Shown here piece by piece: positions 12,718 through 25,248 of a stretch of 64,000 nt of DNA. This stretch comes from Cloeon dipterum (lineage: Eukaryota; Arthropoda; Insecta; Ephemeroptera; Baetidae), in contig NC_088788.1 in NCBI RefSeq assembly GCF_949628265.1, positions 4,464,001 through 4,528,000 on the forward strand. The letters run 5' to 3'. Position numbers and translations under genes: made by a program. The notes under the pieces were generated by a model that saw only the letters and a program-made list of their open reading frames with translations, ran no database searches and was not told the DNA's origin. The number at the start of each line of letters is the position of its first letter. The stretch's first letter is position 1.

Positions 12718-14958
12718 CGAGTTGGAGCACACTGAATTACTCGACATGCAGCAAACGAACGAACGAACGAACGAACGCGTGGCCCGAAATCGCCACGAAT
12801 TCTCTGCGCGCTCGCTCTCTGTGCTTTACTGCTTTGCGCGTGCATTGGTGTGTCAAAGAGGCTCGTTTCAAAGGCGAAATTAACTGTGCCAAAAAGTGTC
12901 CGGGGTCAAAATCGATACTGGCCATCGCCTCTCTGGATTTTTCTCCTTTGAATTTGGCGACCGAAAAATAGAAATCCAGGGTTTCAGTCAGTTTTCAGCC
13001 ACAATTTCGTCATTTAAAAAAGGAGCATTGCTATTTTCCTGAAATTTTAATATCCGGAAATATTTACTGTACGAAAATTATCCAGTGACAAGCCAGGATT
13101 TTCTGAGTTTATTGTATGATTTTGTAAAATTTTACCACTGATGCAATAAAGAACAACAAAACTGCGTGATTTAAAATAAATGGTGCAAACTATCGAATCG
13201 CTTAATTTAATACACAAGTGGATGCTCTTATCAATGAAAATTCTGTCAAATCGCATCAATTTTTTTGGGAAAAAATTGTCTTTGTATATATGCTAAACTC
13301 GATATTGTTTTTAAATGAGAATTTTAATAGATAGTAAAAGATGTGTTGCTATAATAAAATACGACTTTCAGTTGACGAACTAAAAATCCAAGTTCACAAT
13401 TATCATGAAAGCAGGTCCCCAAATTTCTTTAATTCTTAAAGAAGCCAACCAAAGGGTTGCATTATTTCTTTTTTTAAGTGATTTCTCATCGCTGCATTCC
13501 AAAACCTTTTTATTGCAACAGATATCTTTTTAAAATTGCAGAAAATTGTTCGTTTTCATTGAAAGATTTATAAGAAAAGAGCCAATTTATTTGATAGCGT
13601 GCATCCTTGGAAAAAAGAAAGTAATAGAAAAACTAGAGTGTAATTTATTTATTTAATTTTTAAGGTCTAGCATTCCACTCGATCGTCTTTGTAAAAAATG
13701 TCACGGTAAGTTAGTCTTTGGCCTGAAACAAGAGGAACAATTAAAGAGTCAACGCATCTCCCATTTGATTCTACCGTTGACAACGTCATAGTACATGGAA
13801 AAGGTAATGATTTCGTCAGCTGTCTCCGGTTTCAGAGGCGGGCCTGCACTCTGCTTTTTAGATTCAGCGTTCTCTTTGTTTATCTCTTCTATGGAGCGAG
13901 CAAAGGAGATGAGAGATGAGAGCGGACGCCAGAGGGTTGTGAAAAATAGTCTAATTTAATATCAAAAGATCGGCAAATTCGATTCATAAATTCAAAAATT
14001 TATTGCTCCTCCACAGTCTTTTTTTGCGAGTTTTTCGCGCAGGTATAATCATCTTGAAATTAATGTAATTGTATATTTCTTCAAAACGGTCAAATGAAAA
14101 ATAGAATAGTTCAAATGAGTTAGTCTGATTTTTTTCTTTGGAACCAAAATATCAATGCAAATGGCTTAATTATCCAAATTTTAATACCAGTTGAGTACGT
14201 TCTCCATTTATCACAACCCTTGTCAGTGCCTGGCTAATTAAGCAGCTCACCGCCGAATGGGAAAATCATGATTCGAACGTTCGCGGAGAAAAAAAAATCG
14301 TTGCATACATGTGATGTATCACAATGCTGCACAGCAGATGAAAGAACGACGAGACCTCCCCTATTTCGATGCACCGGCTCATTTTTTTTTCACCCTTTGC
14401 GTTCTCAGCGGCTGCTGGAGGAAGGAGGAGAAAAGCATCTTTTCACTTGGCGAATGCATGTGCGTAAGAATAATAATGGTAACGACGACACGCCAACGGC
14501 CAAAACGCCGGGGAGATGCGTTTTATTGCATAACGATGCTTTGATCCGCGCACGCTTATTATTTTCGTTTTCACCCTTCTTCTTCTGCTAGCCGTATGTA
14601 TGCGAGTTTATATACAGAACGTGCGCTCGCTGGCGAGGCTGCTATCCGCTTTTATGGACGCAATTTACAAGCATATTTATGAGCTGGTGTGCTTTACGAG
14701 ATGCAGATTATTCGACCAATTTGAAGGAGTGACTCTCCACATAAAAAGCTGTTGGGTGGGCGTAATATCGAGATCGCTTTCGACAATCAAGCACTTAATC
14801 AAGACTTAAACGCCCAGCACGCAGATTGGGGATGGGAGAAAAATTAAGTCGTGTCCTTTAACCGTTAATTGACAAGTGGATAAAAGTGAAAGCCCTGACA
14901 ATGAGGCAATGATTTTGCTTCATTTTGCACTGAATCCGGATAATACAGGAGAGGAAAT
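12716..14958. other. AT-rich gene-free stretch
   Basis: Nothing beyond a (CGAA)n run near 12757-12777 and short AT-rich frames. No exon, RNA gene or repeat copy was recognised. Confidence 0.5.
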
Positions 14959-15392
14959 TTAAAGTGGAATGATACTGGGCAACAATTGAAAATTATTTAA
15001 ATTGTTGGATGCCTTAAACAATTGACCGGTAAACAATTTGTTCAACAATTTGCAATAATAAAAAATGACCTTCCTACAATAAAAATTCAAAGTTTCCCAA
15101 TTTTCTCCAAAATTTCCAGCGCTCGAACATATTTTCTTGGCATATTTCGAATCCTCTCGTCGAGATCTGTCCAACGGTGTATTGGGGAAACTCTTGGTTT
15201 TGAAATTAAATCGGATTTCAAGTAAGGAGACAGCCATTACCATTTGAAAAGCACGCTAACTTTCCAGCCAAATTTCTCAAAAAATTACAGTGCTTCTTAG
15301 GTCAATTTAGGCTTTAACTGAATCCTAAAGGGACGAGTTTATGCAGTGGCAACAAGCATTTTCCAGGCTTTTCCAGTATCATTCCTCTTTAA
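14959..15392 (+). mobile_element. piggyBac-like MITE R1, copy 1 (full length)
   Basis: A 434-bp element including TTAA at both ends (14959-14962 and 15389-15392). The left end reads TTAA-AGTGGAATGATACTGG; the right end is its near-perfect inverse, CCAGTATCATTCCTCT-TTAA. TTAA target duplication is the hallmark of the piggyBac superfamily. There is no transposase frame, so the copy is non-autonomous. Near-identical sequence is found at 16582-17010 (inverted) and 51660-52117. Confidence 0.85.
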
Positions 15393-16581
15393 ATAAATGT
15401 TTTACTGATTTTACAATGGCAATACTCCCACAAACAAAATTCAGGCAGTGGAAAAAATTGTAAAAGAAAATTATTATCACTCGCTTTTACACCATAGAGC
15501 GGCTGTTTCCGGCTTGTAGGCCTCATCTGCAGTACTTAACCCCAAATCACAAAATTCACAGCCTTCTTATAGAACTCTGCTGCAGAGAATGCTGAACCTG
15601 AACGAGAGATCTTATAGAAAAAAACTTCAAAGCGTCGACTGCATTCTCGTGTATTTATACAAGCGAAAGAAAACAAGTTGTACATATATGACATATAATG
15701 ACACACTACACGTGGGTGGCAAAAATTGTTATCACAACAATTCGACCTAACCCAAAATGTTCCTACCTTCTTGGAGGGATATTTTCAAAGAACGATTTTA
15801 TGAACTGCTCCCAATATTCGAATATGATTCTTGAAGCGAAAATCAATTGCATGCACCCGATTTCATGCAGCTTAAACCCACTTACAATCATGAGAGCAAT
15901 ATCGAAAATGCATCAAATTTTTTTGACAGAATGAAATCAATATAAATGTGGTTTTGTTAAAGGGATTTGTTGCACAAGGAGATGAGTTGAGATACTATAT
16001 ATAGCGGATGACAATACATTTGTTCGAATCTATTTTCGTGTATTATGTGGGTGCAGCTGGACGTTTCAAACGGTCACTGATTAAAAATCTCTGCAGCTTA
16101 TGCTGTGGCTTTGAATTTTGTTCTGGAAGTAAATATAGCTCTTTCTTATTGCTGACCAAAACAACCGCCAATTTTTCCGACTCGTTAGAAATACATGCCT
16201 GATGATTGCTTGTGGTGGTAGCCGTTGTAAAATTCTTAGAATTAAATTCAACCTACGTGTTTTTTCTTTTTAATTAAGAAGAAATTTTAGTTCCTGAAAA
16301 AGGAGTGCATATTCATGAGGTCTGTTACATTTTTTCGTGATAAAAACGTGTAGATGTATAGAACTCACAATCAGCTAAAATTTTTCGATTCAGAATCAGA
16401 ATTATAATATATCTTTAAACATCATGTGTATTTTTTCAAGCCAAGGGAATTCTGACCGCTTGCAAAAGTCAGAAAATTCAAAATACATACAGAAATGAAA
16501 ATTTCGTTCACAGATTCTTAAATTTAAATTGATAACTGGTGGGAACTTAATTAATTTTGCTCAATATAAAATAAAATTAAC
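15393..16581. other. Gene-free stretch between two R1 elements
   Basis: The DNA between the two oppositely oriented R1 copies holds short open frames without recognisable domains and nothing else that I can support. Confidence 0.5.
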
Positions 16582-17010
16582 TTAAAGAGGAATGATACTG
16601 GAAAAGCCTGGAAAATGCGTGTTGTCAATGCATAAAATCATCCCTTAGGATTCAGTTAAAGCCTAAATTGTAATTTTTTTAGAAAATTGGCTGGAAAGTT
16701 ACCGTGCTTTTCAAATGGTAATGACTGTCTCCTTACTTGAAATCCGATTTAATTTCAAAACCAAGAGTTTCCCCAATAAGTGGCATACACCGTTGGACAG
16801 ATCTCGACGAGAGGAATCGGAATATGCCAAGAAAATATGTTCAAGCACTCTAAATTTTGGCAGAAAATTGGCAAAATTTGAATTTTTATTGTAGGAAGGA
16901 CATTTTTTTATTATTGCAAATTGTTGAACAAATTGTTTACCGGTCAATTGTTTAAGGCATCCAGCAATTTAAATAATTTTCAATTGTTGCCCAGTATCAT
17001 TCCAATTTAA
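16582..17010 (-). mobile_element. piggyBac-like MITE R1, copy 2 (inverted)
   Basis: Reverse-orientation copy of the element at 14959-15392, bounded by TTAA at 16582-16585 and 17007-17010. The left end is TTAA-AGAGGAATGATACTGG and the right end CCAGTATCATTCCAA-TTTAA. It carries a 'taagtggcatacac' segment that is missing in copy 1 and present, extended, in copy 3. The three copies are therefore separate insertions of related masters. No coding capacity. Confidence 0.85.
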
Positions 17011-19303
17011 AACTTTTGCTTATTGTTTCTATTTCAATTAACTTTCAAATACATAGCGTTGTTAATAATTAAATCATTATAACGCATAATCACATCATAT
17101 TATCTCGTATGGCACACCTCGTGGAGAGACTTTGTATTAAGATATGGTATTAACTTATGAAGCGCATTTGCAAAAAGCGAGTGAATATATTTCCGGCAGG
17201 CATCAGCGTGCGTATAAAAAGCTACTAGCTGCAAGGAGCAGGTCAGAAAAGCTCTTTTATTTATTCATTTGCCACTTCGTGTGTCTGTACATATACTCTT
17301 TCGCTAGCAGTTTACTTTTTTCTTCGGAATTAATAATTTAAGAGTGCTGCAGTGGATGATGATTTGAGAGAGCACCATCACAAACAAACGCGCGCATGTA
17401 TAGACCTCGTCCGCCAGCCAGGCTCTCGTATCCGACTCGCAGAAAATATATACATATGTGTGCCTCTGTAGCGTAAATATACACGCCACGCGGCCGAGCA
17501 AAAGTTTGCCTGCATTTTGCAAAAAAAAAGAAATACACGCACAAAGCTCTTCAACAGTTGTATTAAATTCCATCCAGACCCTTCAAAAAGCGAGTGAATT
17601 ATTTAACCCTGAAAGTGAAACGCAAATTTGATGGAAAAATGTCAAACACTGACGACGAGGAAGACTTGCTATTAAGAAATGAATTTTTGCTCCAAGACCT
17701 CGAAATAAAATTGACTAATTAACAATTTATTTTTTTAAGGTAGATCATTTAAATCCAACCCAATTTCTTGAATTCTAAATTACAGAATTTTGTTTAAATG
17801 CTCCAAAACACACTCATTTTTTGAACTCTTTAATATTTGAGATGAAATAGCATTTGACTCGCATTTAAATAATTATAATTTAAATAGAAAATATCTGCAA
17901 AGGATTGGTCAAACCTCCCGCACGAACTGGTAAAATTCTAATATCAACTGATCAAAATATTAATTATTGTGGATCATCATATCTTTTTAGGAAAGGAATA
18001 TACAAATTACAAAACCGCAGCATTGCTTTATTAAAAAATAACTCCCTTGGATTCTTCAATTTACCCAAAGCATACCATTTTACTTTGTCAACGTTTTTAA
18101 ATAAGCAATTAAAATACTGATTATTAAATTTAGCGAAATTGCTTAGCCTCTGAAGCATTTTTTAGAGCAATAAAAATTGCAAATTGATGCCTGCTCATCA
18201 CATTCTCCAGCCAGGCATTGATTCACATCATGACCGTTCAATGGAATTTTTCTATATTGTTAATCTATACGTCCTTGAAAAGGTCACAATTTAACAGACC
18301 AATTGGTTTTGACATAACTGCCCGTTGGCGCTCTTATTTTTACGCAATTCATATCTTATGCCTCGTGCTTTTACACCACTTAATTTAAGAGGCTTAAAAT
18401 GGACACATGTTAGAATTCCTTTTTATCACAGATAAACCTCTCCCAGAGCAGAGAGCAAGCGTTGAAAGTATTTACTTTTTATGTCCCGAGTTGACGCGGA
18501 CGCACGCGAGGAAAAATTACTAAATTTTGCAGCAAATAAAAAGGAAGGCGCGAGTTGCTGAAATTATGATCATTAAGCGCCGTTCAAGCAGAGAGCGTAT
18601 ACAGTACGTATATAGATGAGTCGCGTTCTGAGAAGCGGGTGTAATTACCAATGTGCACATTAAAATTATCTGCTCGCTGAATGAGAGTGAGAGAGGGAAG
18701 GAAAAATTAAAAAGCGCTTATTTCGCCATGAAAGTTATGGGCATTCATAAATTATGCGAGCGGCGGTGTGTCTGCATTTTAATAGCCCGTTATTAGCATG
18801 GTGTATCATTCTCGCGGCTGTCCTCGGACCTCTTAATACATTTCGCTGGAAAATGGATATTTTCATTATTTGTTTCGCGCGAAATTCGCTCCAGTAATGA
18901 GCGGCCGTCACTCGGCCTTTCCCCTATACGCATTCGACAAAATTTATGTGCTGAGATTTTGAATTTCAATCTCAGCTTTTACGATTGTTCTGAAGGTGAA
19001 TTTCAGAGCTAATTAGTCCCAGTGTGCTTGGAGCGAAAGACGAAACGCTTCGATTCGGTAGTGAGCGCCGGCATCATGCGATACGAGAAAGGAAACTCTT
19101 GTGTTTCCTCCTGCATTCTGTAGTATGAACAATTCAGTTCATGGAAAACCAATGAGGAAAATAAATGCCGAAACGCAAAATTTGGAGCAGCTGTCAAGAT
19201 GATGAGAGTGGTTTCCAGAATTTAATTTTGATTACTGACGCTTCTTTTATATGTGCTTATCAAATGTTACCTTCAACGTGAGTACATTACATAAACAAAG
19301 GAT
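17011..19303. other. Gene-free stretch
   Basis: No exon, RNA gene or repeat copy was recognised. Several short CpG-containing patches (about 18480-18620 and 18750-18930) stand out from AT-rich surroundings and could be regulatory, which is only inference. Confidence 0.5.
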
Positions 19304-19311
19304 ACAGAAAT

Positions 19312-19557
19312 CAGCGGAGTCCAGATTCGTGCGACGCGCAGGTATGGCGTCTGGAGGAGTATGGCGCGAAAAAACGGTCACGTGAAAATGCGTGAAAAGT
19401 TTTGGCCAATTTGCATTACTTGAACTAATTGTGTCTTTTGGACCGTAAAAACAAACTCTTGACACTCGTCCGGCAATCCAAAGAGAGCTTTTTGCTTCCC
19501 ACATTCAGACGCCATCTTGAATCTGCGCAGTGGGAACCAATTTTATCGCCCCCGCTG
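19312..19557 (+). mobile_element. hAT-like MITE R3, copy 1
   Basis: A 246-bp element starting CAGCGGAGTCCAGATTCG and ending in the inverse CCCCCGCTG. It is flanked by 8-bp near-identical duplications, 'acagaaat' at 19304-19311 and 'aaagaaat' at 19558-19565 (7 of 8 match). An 8-bp target duplication and CAG-type ends are characteristic of the hAT superfamily. The element matches 54199-54424 in opposite orientation across most of its length. No transposase frame. Confidence 0.82.
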
Positions 19558-19565
19558 AAAGAAAT

Positions 19566-22476
19566 GATAGTTTTGAATAATTAAAAACCAGAAATAATAT
19601 TGTCATCTTTGAAGCGTGAGTTTAAATAACATATTATCTAAAAGATTAAAATTCTGATCATCAATTTATTTGAGTTAATTTTCCAATTTGTACCGATGGA
19701 CATTGTGAGAATTCCTCAGGTCCGACTATTTTTCTAGCGGATTACAGTGGCGGTGTGTCAAAGTGAATTACGATGATTGTTAACCTGCTCCATTCAATCA
19801 GAATTCCATTCACGTGCGCTGCACGCAGGGCGCGCGATTATTGAGGGCGAATTAAAATCACGCTGCGATGATAACCACTCGCCGCTTCCGGCTTGGCGGC
19901 TTTCTTTCTTTCTCTCTTTCGTTGTTCGTTCTTTCGGCACCTCGGGTGTAAAAATTTCATTGCCCGTGGTTTGCGCGGCTTTTTCTTTATGCCGGGTAAA
20001 CAAGCCTCTAAAGCTATTCTCAGAGGGATGTTTTCCGGCCGTAACATTTCTCTTCCCGCCTTTCTCTCTAGCGGCCCTTTTCTCTCAGTCTCTCCTTCTT
20101 TCGAAATATGTACACGCGGCCTTACACTGTTCGCTCCCAAGTGGGTGTTTTCTATGGAAAATAATCATAACCAATGAGCACTTATTTTCTCCGCCGCTTT
20201 TGATTTCGCCTCTTATTTATCGCCGCTGCTTGGAGGAAAAGGGTTTCGACTAAACGCTTCTGGGGGGCGCAATACAAAAAGAATCGACGCGTCGTAATCA
20301 CAGGTCAGTCCCTCGAGAACGGGAGCCGCGATGAAAGACTCCGATAATTGCCGCTGAAAGAGTTATTGTCGGTTATTGTGTACACGCCTTTTCAAAGTGT
20401 ATTATTCCCCGAGGCTAAAATAGTGTGAAGATATAAAAACATTCACTATCAGAAGTTGGGACTGGTATTCAATTTGATAATCTACAAACAAGTTTGCTAA
20501 ATGGACTGATATTTGTTGATTAAACGAGGCGGAAATTCCGATTATGTATTGATTGAGTTGTAGGTAAAATCTAACCTGGAGCATTTTCTCTCCTCGATCG
20601 TTGCAAGCGAGCGTCATAATCTTTAAAATAATATTTGTGATTGAAAACTGGCAGAGCTTTGAATTATTTGTTTCTCTTATTTTTTTATTTTTTAAAACCG
20701 TCGAGTCTGCTTGGAGGCACGAATTTCCTCCCTTGGCTTATCTGGTAAAAAGAACGCGTGGGTGCTGCGAGAAAAGCGCTGCTGGGGCAGCAATAAATAA
20801 ATAGGAACGCGAGCCGGCGGCAGGAAAGTTTGTTGAGATAATAAATGTCAAGTTACAGAAAAAAGCGCGTACGTGAGGATTTTTAAGTTTGCATTTTATG
20901 AATCGCATTTGCATTCAAATTACCTGCACAACACACCGGCGGCCTTTTTCCTCTCTACACGAGACTCGCGCCCTGCCGCCGCGTCTAAATAAACACCTAT
21001 TTTGCGCTACCGCGCTTGCATTTTTGCCATTCCCGGAATAAGAAAGCCGCTCGTCGTTTCAATTTCTTCCGAGCTTTAAGCGTGATAAAACTACACTTTA
21101 GCTGGAGAAAAGGGAGGGAAAATGTTGAGCGCGAGAAATAATAATGGTTAACGTGGTTCGGGTCTGAGAACTTTTCAACGTAAGGGATGTTGCTCGAGGA
21201 ACGAACGTGGCGCTCCCTCTCTCGGAGCTTCATCCAACTACCACACCATCAGAAGAACTTTGCAGATTTGACGCAAGCATGAATAAGTTTACAAGATTTT
21301 TCCTTAAAAATAAATTGAAATGCGAATTTTCTTTAATATGAAAATACTAAGTTTGTCTCTTTTGCCACGTGAACTAAATTACAAGAATTGTCAAATTTTA
21401 CGTCGGTGAGAGGTGTCAGATCTTGGCGAAAGCAATAAATACGCGTGGCCTTTCCTGAAACATGCACCTGTAAAGTTGTGGTAATTTTCCGTTTTGACGA
21501 TTTTAGAAAGTTGAGGTGATTTAAAAATACATGATCGCATAGAATATGGAAATGTAGTTTGGATCAGTACAAAAAGTATTTGATGCGAAACAAATCTATT
21601 AAATTTCTTATTGCTAGTTGAAATTTAAAAAAAATATTGTATTGTTACTAGTGACAAATAAGAGCTAAATAATATGGCAGACAGCTCAGAACTTAGAAAA
21701 TATTATTGACCAAGAGATAATAAGAAAAAGCGACACCTCTAGTGTCTTACAATTATTAAAGATCTCCCGCCAGCACTAAGCTCACCATTGTTAATGGAAG
21801 GTGAAAAAATGGAAGCCATTTGAGGTTGATGCTAAACCGCGTGTCGTAAGGTATAATAATATAAAATTTAATTCCGGCGAAATCAACGTAGTTTCTTAGA
21901 AAAATTTAAAGAAACATGAAAAATACTTGACTTATATGACTGTTTCAGACTGTAACGAACGAAGGTTTAATGAAAAGGAAAGACATAAACGAATTTTTGA
22001 AAACATATTTATAGGGGTTAAATACACGCATGCGCGCCCATTTCTTAATAGCCGGTTCTTTAAATTGCCCAATTTTTATAAATTAAGCTGCCTTGTAAAT
22101 GTTTTTGAACTAAATTATGCTTTATGCGCCTGTTTACAAATTAAAATTTAAAATAAAAAACAGACCTCGTTCTCGATACTTGAAAAAAATATTTTAATTT
22201 CCTTACTTTGTTAAGTTACGACATAACAATTTTATCTATTTTATGGTAAAAACAATCATTTATAAAAATACATAATTAATTCATATTACGTGTCATAAGC
22301 GATCTGTTTTGACCATGAAATAAATTTTATTGCGGATCAGCTCAATAACAAAAATATTATTTGGTAGAAATAGGGTTAAACATCGCCACAAATCGAAAGA
22401 AAATTACAGACTATAGGCATGTTTTAGTAATAAAATTAACTATAAACTACTACAACACAAGTTTAAACAATTTTTA
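19566..22476. other. Gene-free stretch
   Basis: Contains a pyrimidine-rich stretch about 19900-20110 with overlapping open frames on both strands, and otherwise AT-rich DNA. None of the frames shows a domain or a splice pattern. No gene is supported. Confidence 0.5.
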
Positions 22477-23190
22477 TTATTTTAAATTGAAATTTTCTTG
22501 CAATTTTCGCACAAAGTCACTAACAAATAGACAAAAATGGATCTTATCCTCTTCTTTAATGCACTCTTTAATTTGCTGCAAAATTTCGAAATCCTTTTCA
22601 ATTGTCTTTTGCACGTCGTGTGGTCTCTGCTCGTCTAATTTCTAAAGAAAATAAAATAAAAATCTTTTTACCAACGCAACAGGTATAGATATAATCAATT
22701 TCTTATACTTTCTCATTGTAAGCGTGCACCTTGTGAATGTGCTTGCAAATCGGGTGCTCGTCGCGACAGTCGCAGTTGTACGCATGACAGCAGATAAAGC
22801 ACGACCTGCAGTAGCCTTCATTCACGTTGTAGACGTCGTCCACGCCCCAAAATTCGCAAGACGCGTTGTGCGCGTCGATTAGCGCCTCGTCGTCCTGCAA
22901 AACCCTTTCCACGGCGTACACTTTGCCCTCTTCCTCGGAGGACAACAGCCACTCCGTCCGAGACACCTGAATCACCTGTTCGTCTGAAAGGCTTTGGCTC
23001 CGCAAATGCCGCAATTCCACTCCTTATGCGATTAATACACTTATTTTATAGCTAATTAAATTTTATCGTTTTGAATTATCACCTGATACGTTTTTGTCCC
23101 AGTTTCTGAAGCGAGGCTGTTTCCGCGGATGCAAATATGGTTTTCCTCTATGTTCCTCTATGTTGCTTAAATTCGAACCACAAACGCGCT
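22477..23190 (-). CDS. SWIM zinc-finger protein, partial model (transposon-derived or host gene)
   Basis: Three minus-strand exons join in phase: about 23190-23083 (5' limit uncertain), 23022-22709, and 22641-22477 ending in TAA. The introns are 60 and 67 bp with GT-AG ends. The middle exon holds a SWIM finger, C-D-C-x6-C-K-H ('CDCRDEHPICKH'), preceded by more cysteines ('GYCRSCFICC') and by an aromatic/valine-rich segment. This is the arrangement seen near the C-terminus of MULE-type transposases and of the many SWIM proteins derived from them; SWIM domains bind zinc and usually DNA or protein. The last exon adds a charged, probably coiled-coil tail of about 54 residues. No in-frame ATG was found in the first exon; 'ttatag' before 23190 could be a 3' splice site, so a missing 5' exon is likely. 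Whether it is a living gene or a relic is undecided. Confidence 0.55.
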
Positions 23191-23750
23191 ATAATAGAGA
23201 GTCTAGTCAGCGATCCGGACTCTGGAGAATCATATCAACAAGGAGAAATTAATGTAAACAATCGCAAAAACAGTTGAGCGTCTGCGTTGTGCAAGTCTAT
23301 TGACTCCCAATTGATTTTAAAATTAACTTCTATTAAACGGTGCGTCAAATTTTAAAAATTTATTTTATTTTTTCCTATCGATATCCGATTTTCCAATGCC
23401 ACGACTCTTTGGTGAAATTTTTCCTTCCCGCTATTTTGAAAAGTGAACGCATGCGCGCTTAATGGTTTAATTATTTTGTACTTTTATACTCGCTATAGAG
23501 GCCAGGCTAATCGGTTTCATTAGAGCTCGGGGCACGTAGATTATTTTCACCTATTCATAAAAATTAAAAAAGAAAAGATTTAGTTATGGAAACACCAGAA
23601 GTCTATCGCATAATTATCGATTTGGTCGTACCAAATAAAATCGTTACAAACAAACTGCAAAAATCATCAATACTATACCTTTGAGTTCTTTTAATTCTTT
23701 TAATTTAATAATGTATAATTATTGTGGCATTTTGGAGGGTTCCGTTCCTC

Positions 23751-23813
23751 GGTGCTCTTGACTGACCTTAGAGGCGCCATGACCAGGCGCCAATACCGAC
23801 AGTCAAGAGCACC
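23751..23813 (+). repeat. Short hairpin element, copy 1
   Basis: Perfect 14-bp inverted arms, GGTGCTCTTGACTG at 23751-23764 and CAGTCAAGAGCACC at 23800-23813, enclose a 35-bp core that itself contains GGCGCC. The core and one arm recur inverted at 24239-24289. Confidence 0.8.
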
Positions 23814-24238
23814 GTATGAAAACTCCTGGCCGTCGCTGCACACAAAAGATAGAGGCAGGTAGCGGCCGGCGGAACCCCGTCGAGAGGGCACAATGCATAC
23901 ACATACAAACGCATGCACACATGCACAAACAAAAGCCCAAGGCAGCGGACTCTGTTCAGTAGTAAAATGTATTTTGCTAAAATAAATTTTAAAGTAGGGA
24001 TTGCACTAAAAATGCTTACGGGGGTTGCTGCTCGACAGAGGTCGGAAAACCTTCTCAGAAGAAGCCCAAATGCACCATCCCCCGAGTTATTGGAGAGGCT
24101 GCATTTGGCTGCCAGTTTACGCGTCAGCCAGTGGTTGGTTCAGACAAATCGTGCGCTGAGGTTGCGAAAATCACGTTAAAGTTATACAGTGCTCGTCTTA
24201 CACTTCCAAAATAAATGTCAATTCTGTAAAATATACGA
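23814..24238 (+). other. Segment between the inverted hairpin modules, with an orphan ORF
   Basis: An 88-codon frame (23913-24179) lies here. Its last third is GC-rich and followed by AATAAA at 24210-24215. It shows no domain that I recognise. It may be the interior of a foldback element whose ends are the two hairpin modules, or a remnant of a 3' exon. Confidence 0.3.
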
Positions 24239-24289
24239 TGCTCTTGACTGTCGGTATTTGCGCCTGGTCATGGCGCCTCTAAGGTCAGT
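24239..24289 (-). repeat. Short hairpin element, copy 2 (inverted, one arm decayed)
   Basis: Reverse complement of the hairpin at 23751-23813. The arm tgctcttgactg and the 35-bp core are kept with one or two changes; the second arm has decayed after 'gtcag'. The pair forms an imperfect inverted repeat about 540 bp across. Confidence 0.75.
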
Positions 24290-24858
24290 AACAGGCCAAA
24301 GAGTGTCACAACAATAATGTTGCCTATGTGTATAGATAAAATTATAATTTTAGTCATTTTATGAATCTTATATCCAAACTGGAAAAGTGTTGTGGAAATT
24401 AATAATTATTAAAATAGCTTAATTATACTCAACTCTGATTTTAATGCAAAATAATTAAAAAGATTTTCAGTTTTTGAATAGAGTATAAAATTAAAGGTTG
24501 AGATTTTGGTGCTTCCTAAAATGTCAAATATTTTTTACTCATTTATAACAATAAGTTCAAAAAACATTTTAAGCCGAGTATAATTTAAACTGAAAATTGT
24601 CACAGTCAAATTTAGGGTATCTATTTGATCGATTTTTCTAAAAATTATCACTGGCATACCAAAAAGGTCAAAAATCAATTTAAAAAAAATGAAGATTTCC
24701 CTTAATAACGTAAATTGTAATTTAACGTTGTAAACGGTGCACTCGTTGCAATAATTGGCACTTTAATTTTAGGTTTACGAGGATTCTTCCCACTGGAAAA
24801 TAGAATATATTATAAAATAACGGTATATTTTTTACACCAAACGCTGAAAAAAATATAA
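24290..24858. other. AT-rich intergenic stretch
   Basis: No open frame or repeat of note; it ends where the tandem duplication unit of the next genes begins. Confidence 0.5.
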
Positions 24859-25248
24859 TTTACCGTTATCCGCCCCCACCCTCCCTTTGTAAAAGAGATC
24901 ACGCGGCACATTGCAATCCAAGTGAAAGGAAATTCTGTACGCATAACTGGCCTACCACCACCCAGGAAGGTTTGTTCGTCGAGGTGGGCTAGATGCACCT
25001 GCATGTATTGTGTGCTATTAGCGCCGCACTTGCTCATTGTCAGCTGGTCAGCAGGGGGGCACGACACGTGTCGTGTCTTTGTCGAGTTGGGATCGGTTGG
25101 TTGCGTTTCACGCGGCGAGGTCAAAGACCCTACTTACACACATTCCCGTTTCTATCGCGTGAAGTATTCGTTTTTGTCAGGTCTCATAATTAACTCACTG
25201 ACAGTGCTTGCAATAATCGGAATCAGCGGCTATAATATTTGAACCAAC
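24859..25248 (+). promoter_or_regulatory. Duplicated promoter and 5' UTR exon of family copy A
   Basis: This block is conserved at 29348-29767 upstream of copy B although it codes for nothing. Both end in a matching donor site, AACCAAC|GTAAGC (exon end 25248). The coding exon begins behind an acceptor at 25520, so a non-coding first exon lies in this block; its start was not determined. Strongly conserved runs include 'cgcggcgaggtcaaagaccc' (about 25110) and 'cactgacagtgcttgcaata' (about 25196). Confidence 0.6.

Noticed and set aside
12279-12971. 230-codon plus-strand open frame
   Set aside because: It runs through (CA)n, (GA)n and (CGAA)n tracts; the translation is Thr-His, Arg-Glu and Asn-Glu-Arg repeats without any domain.
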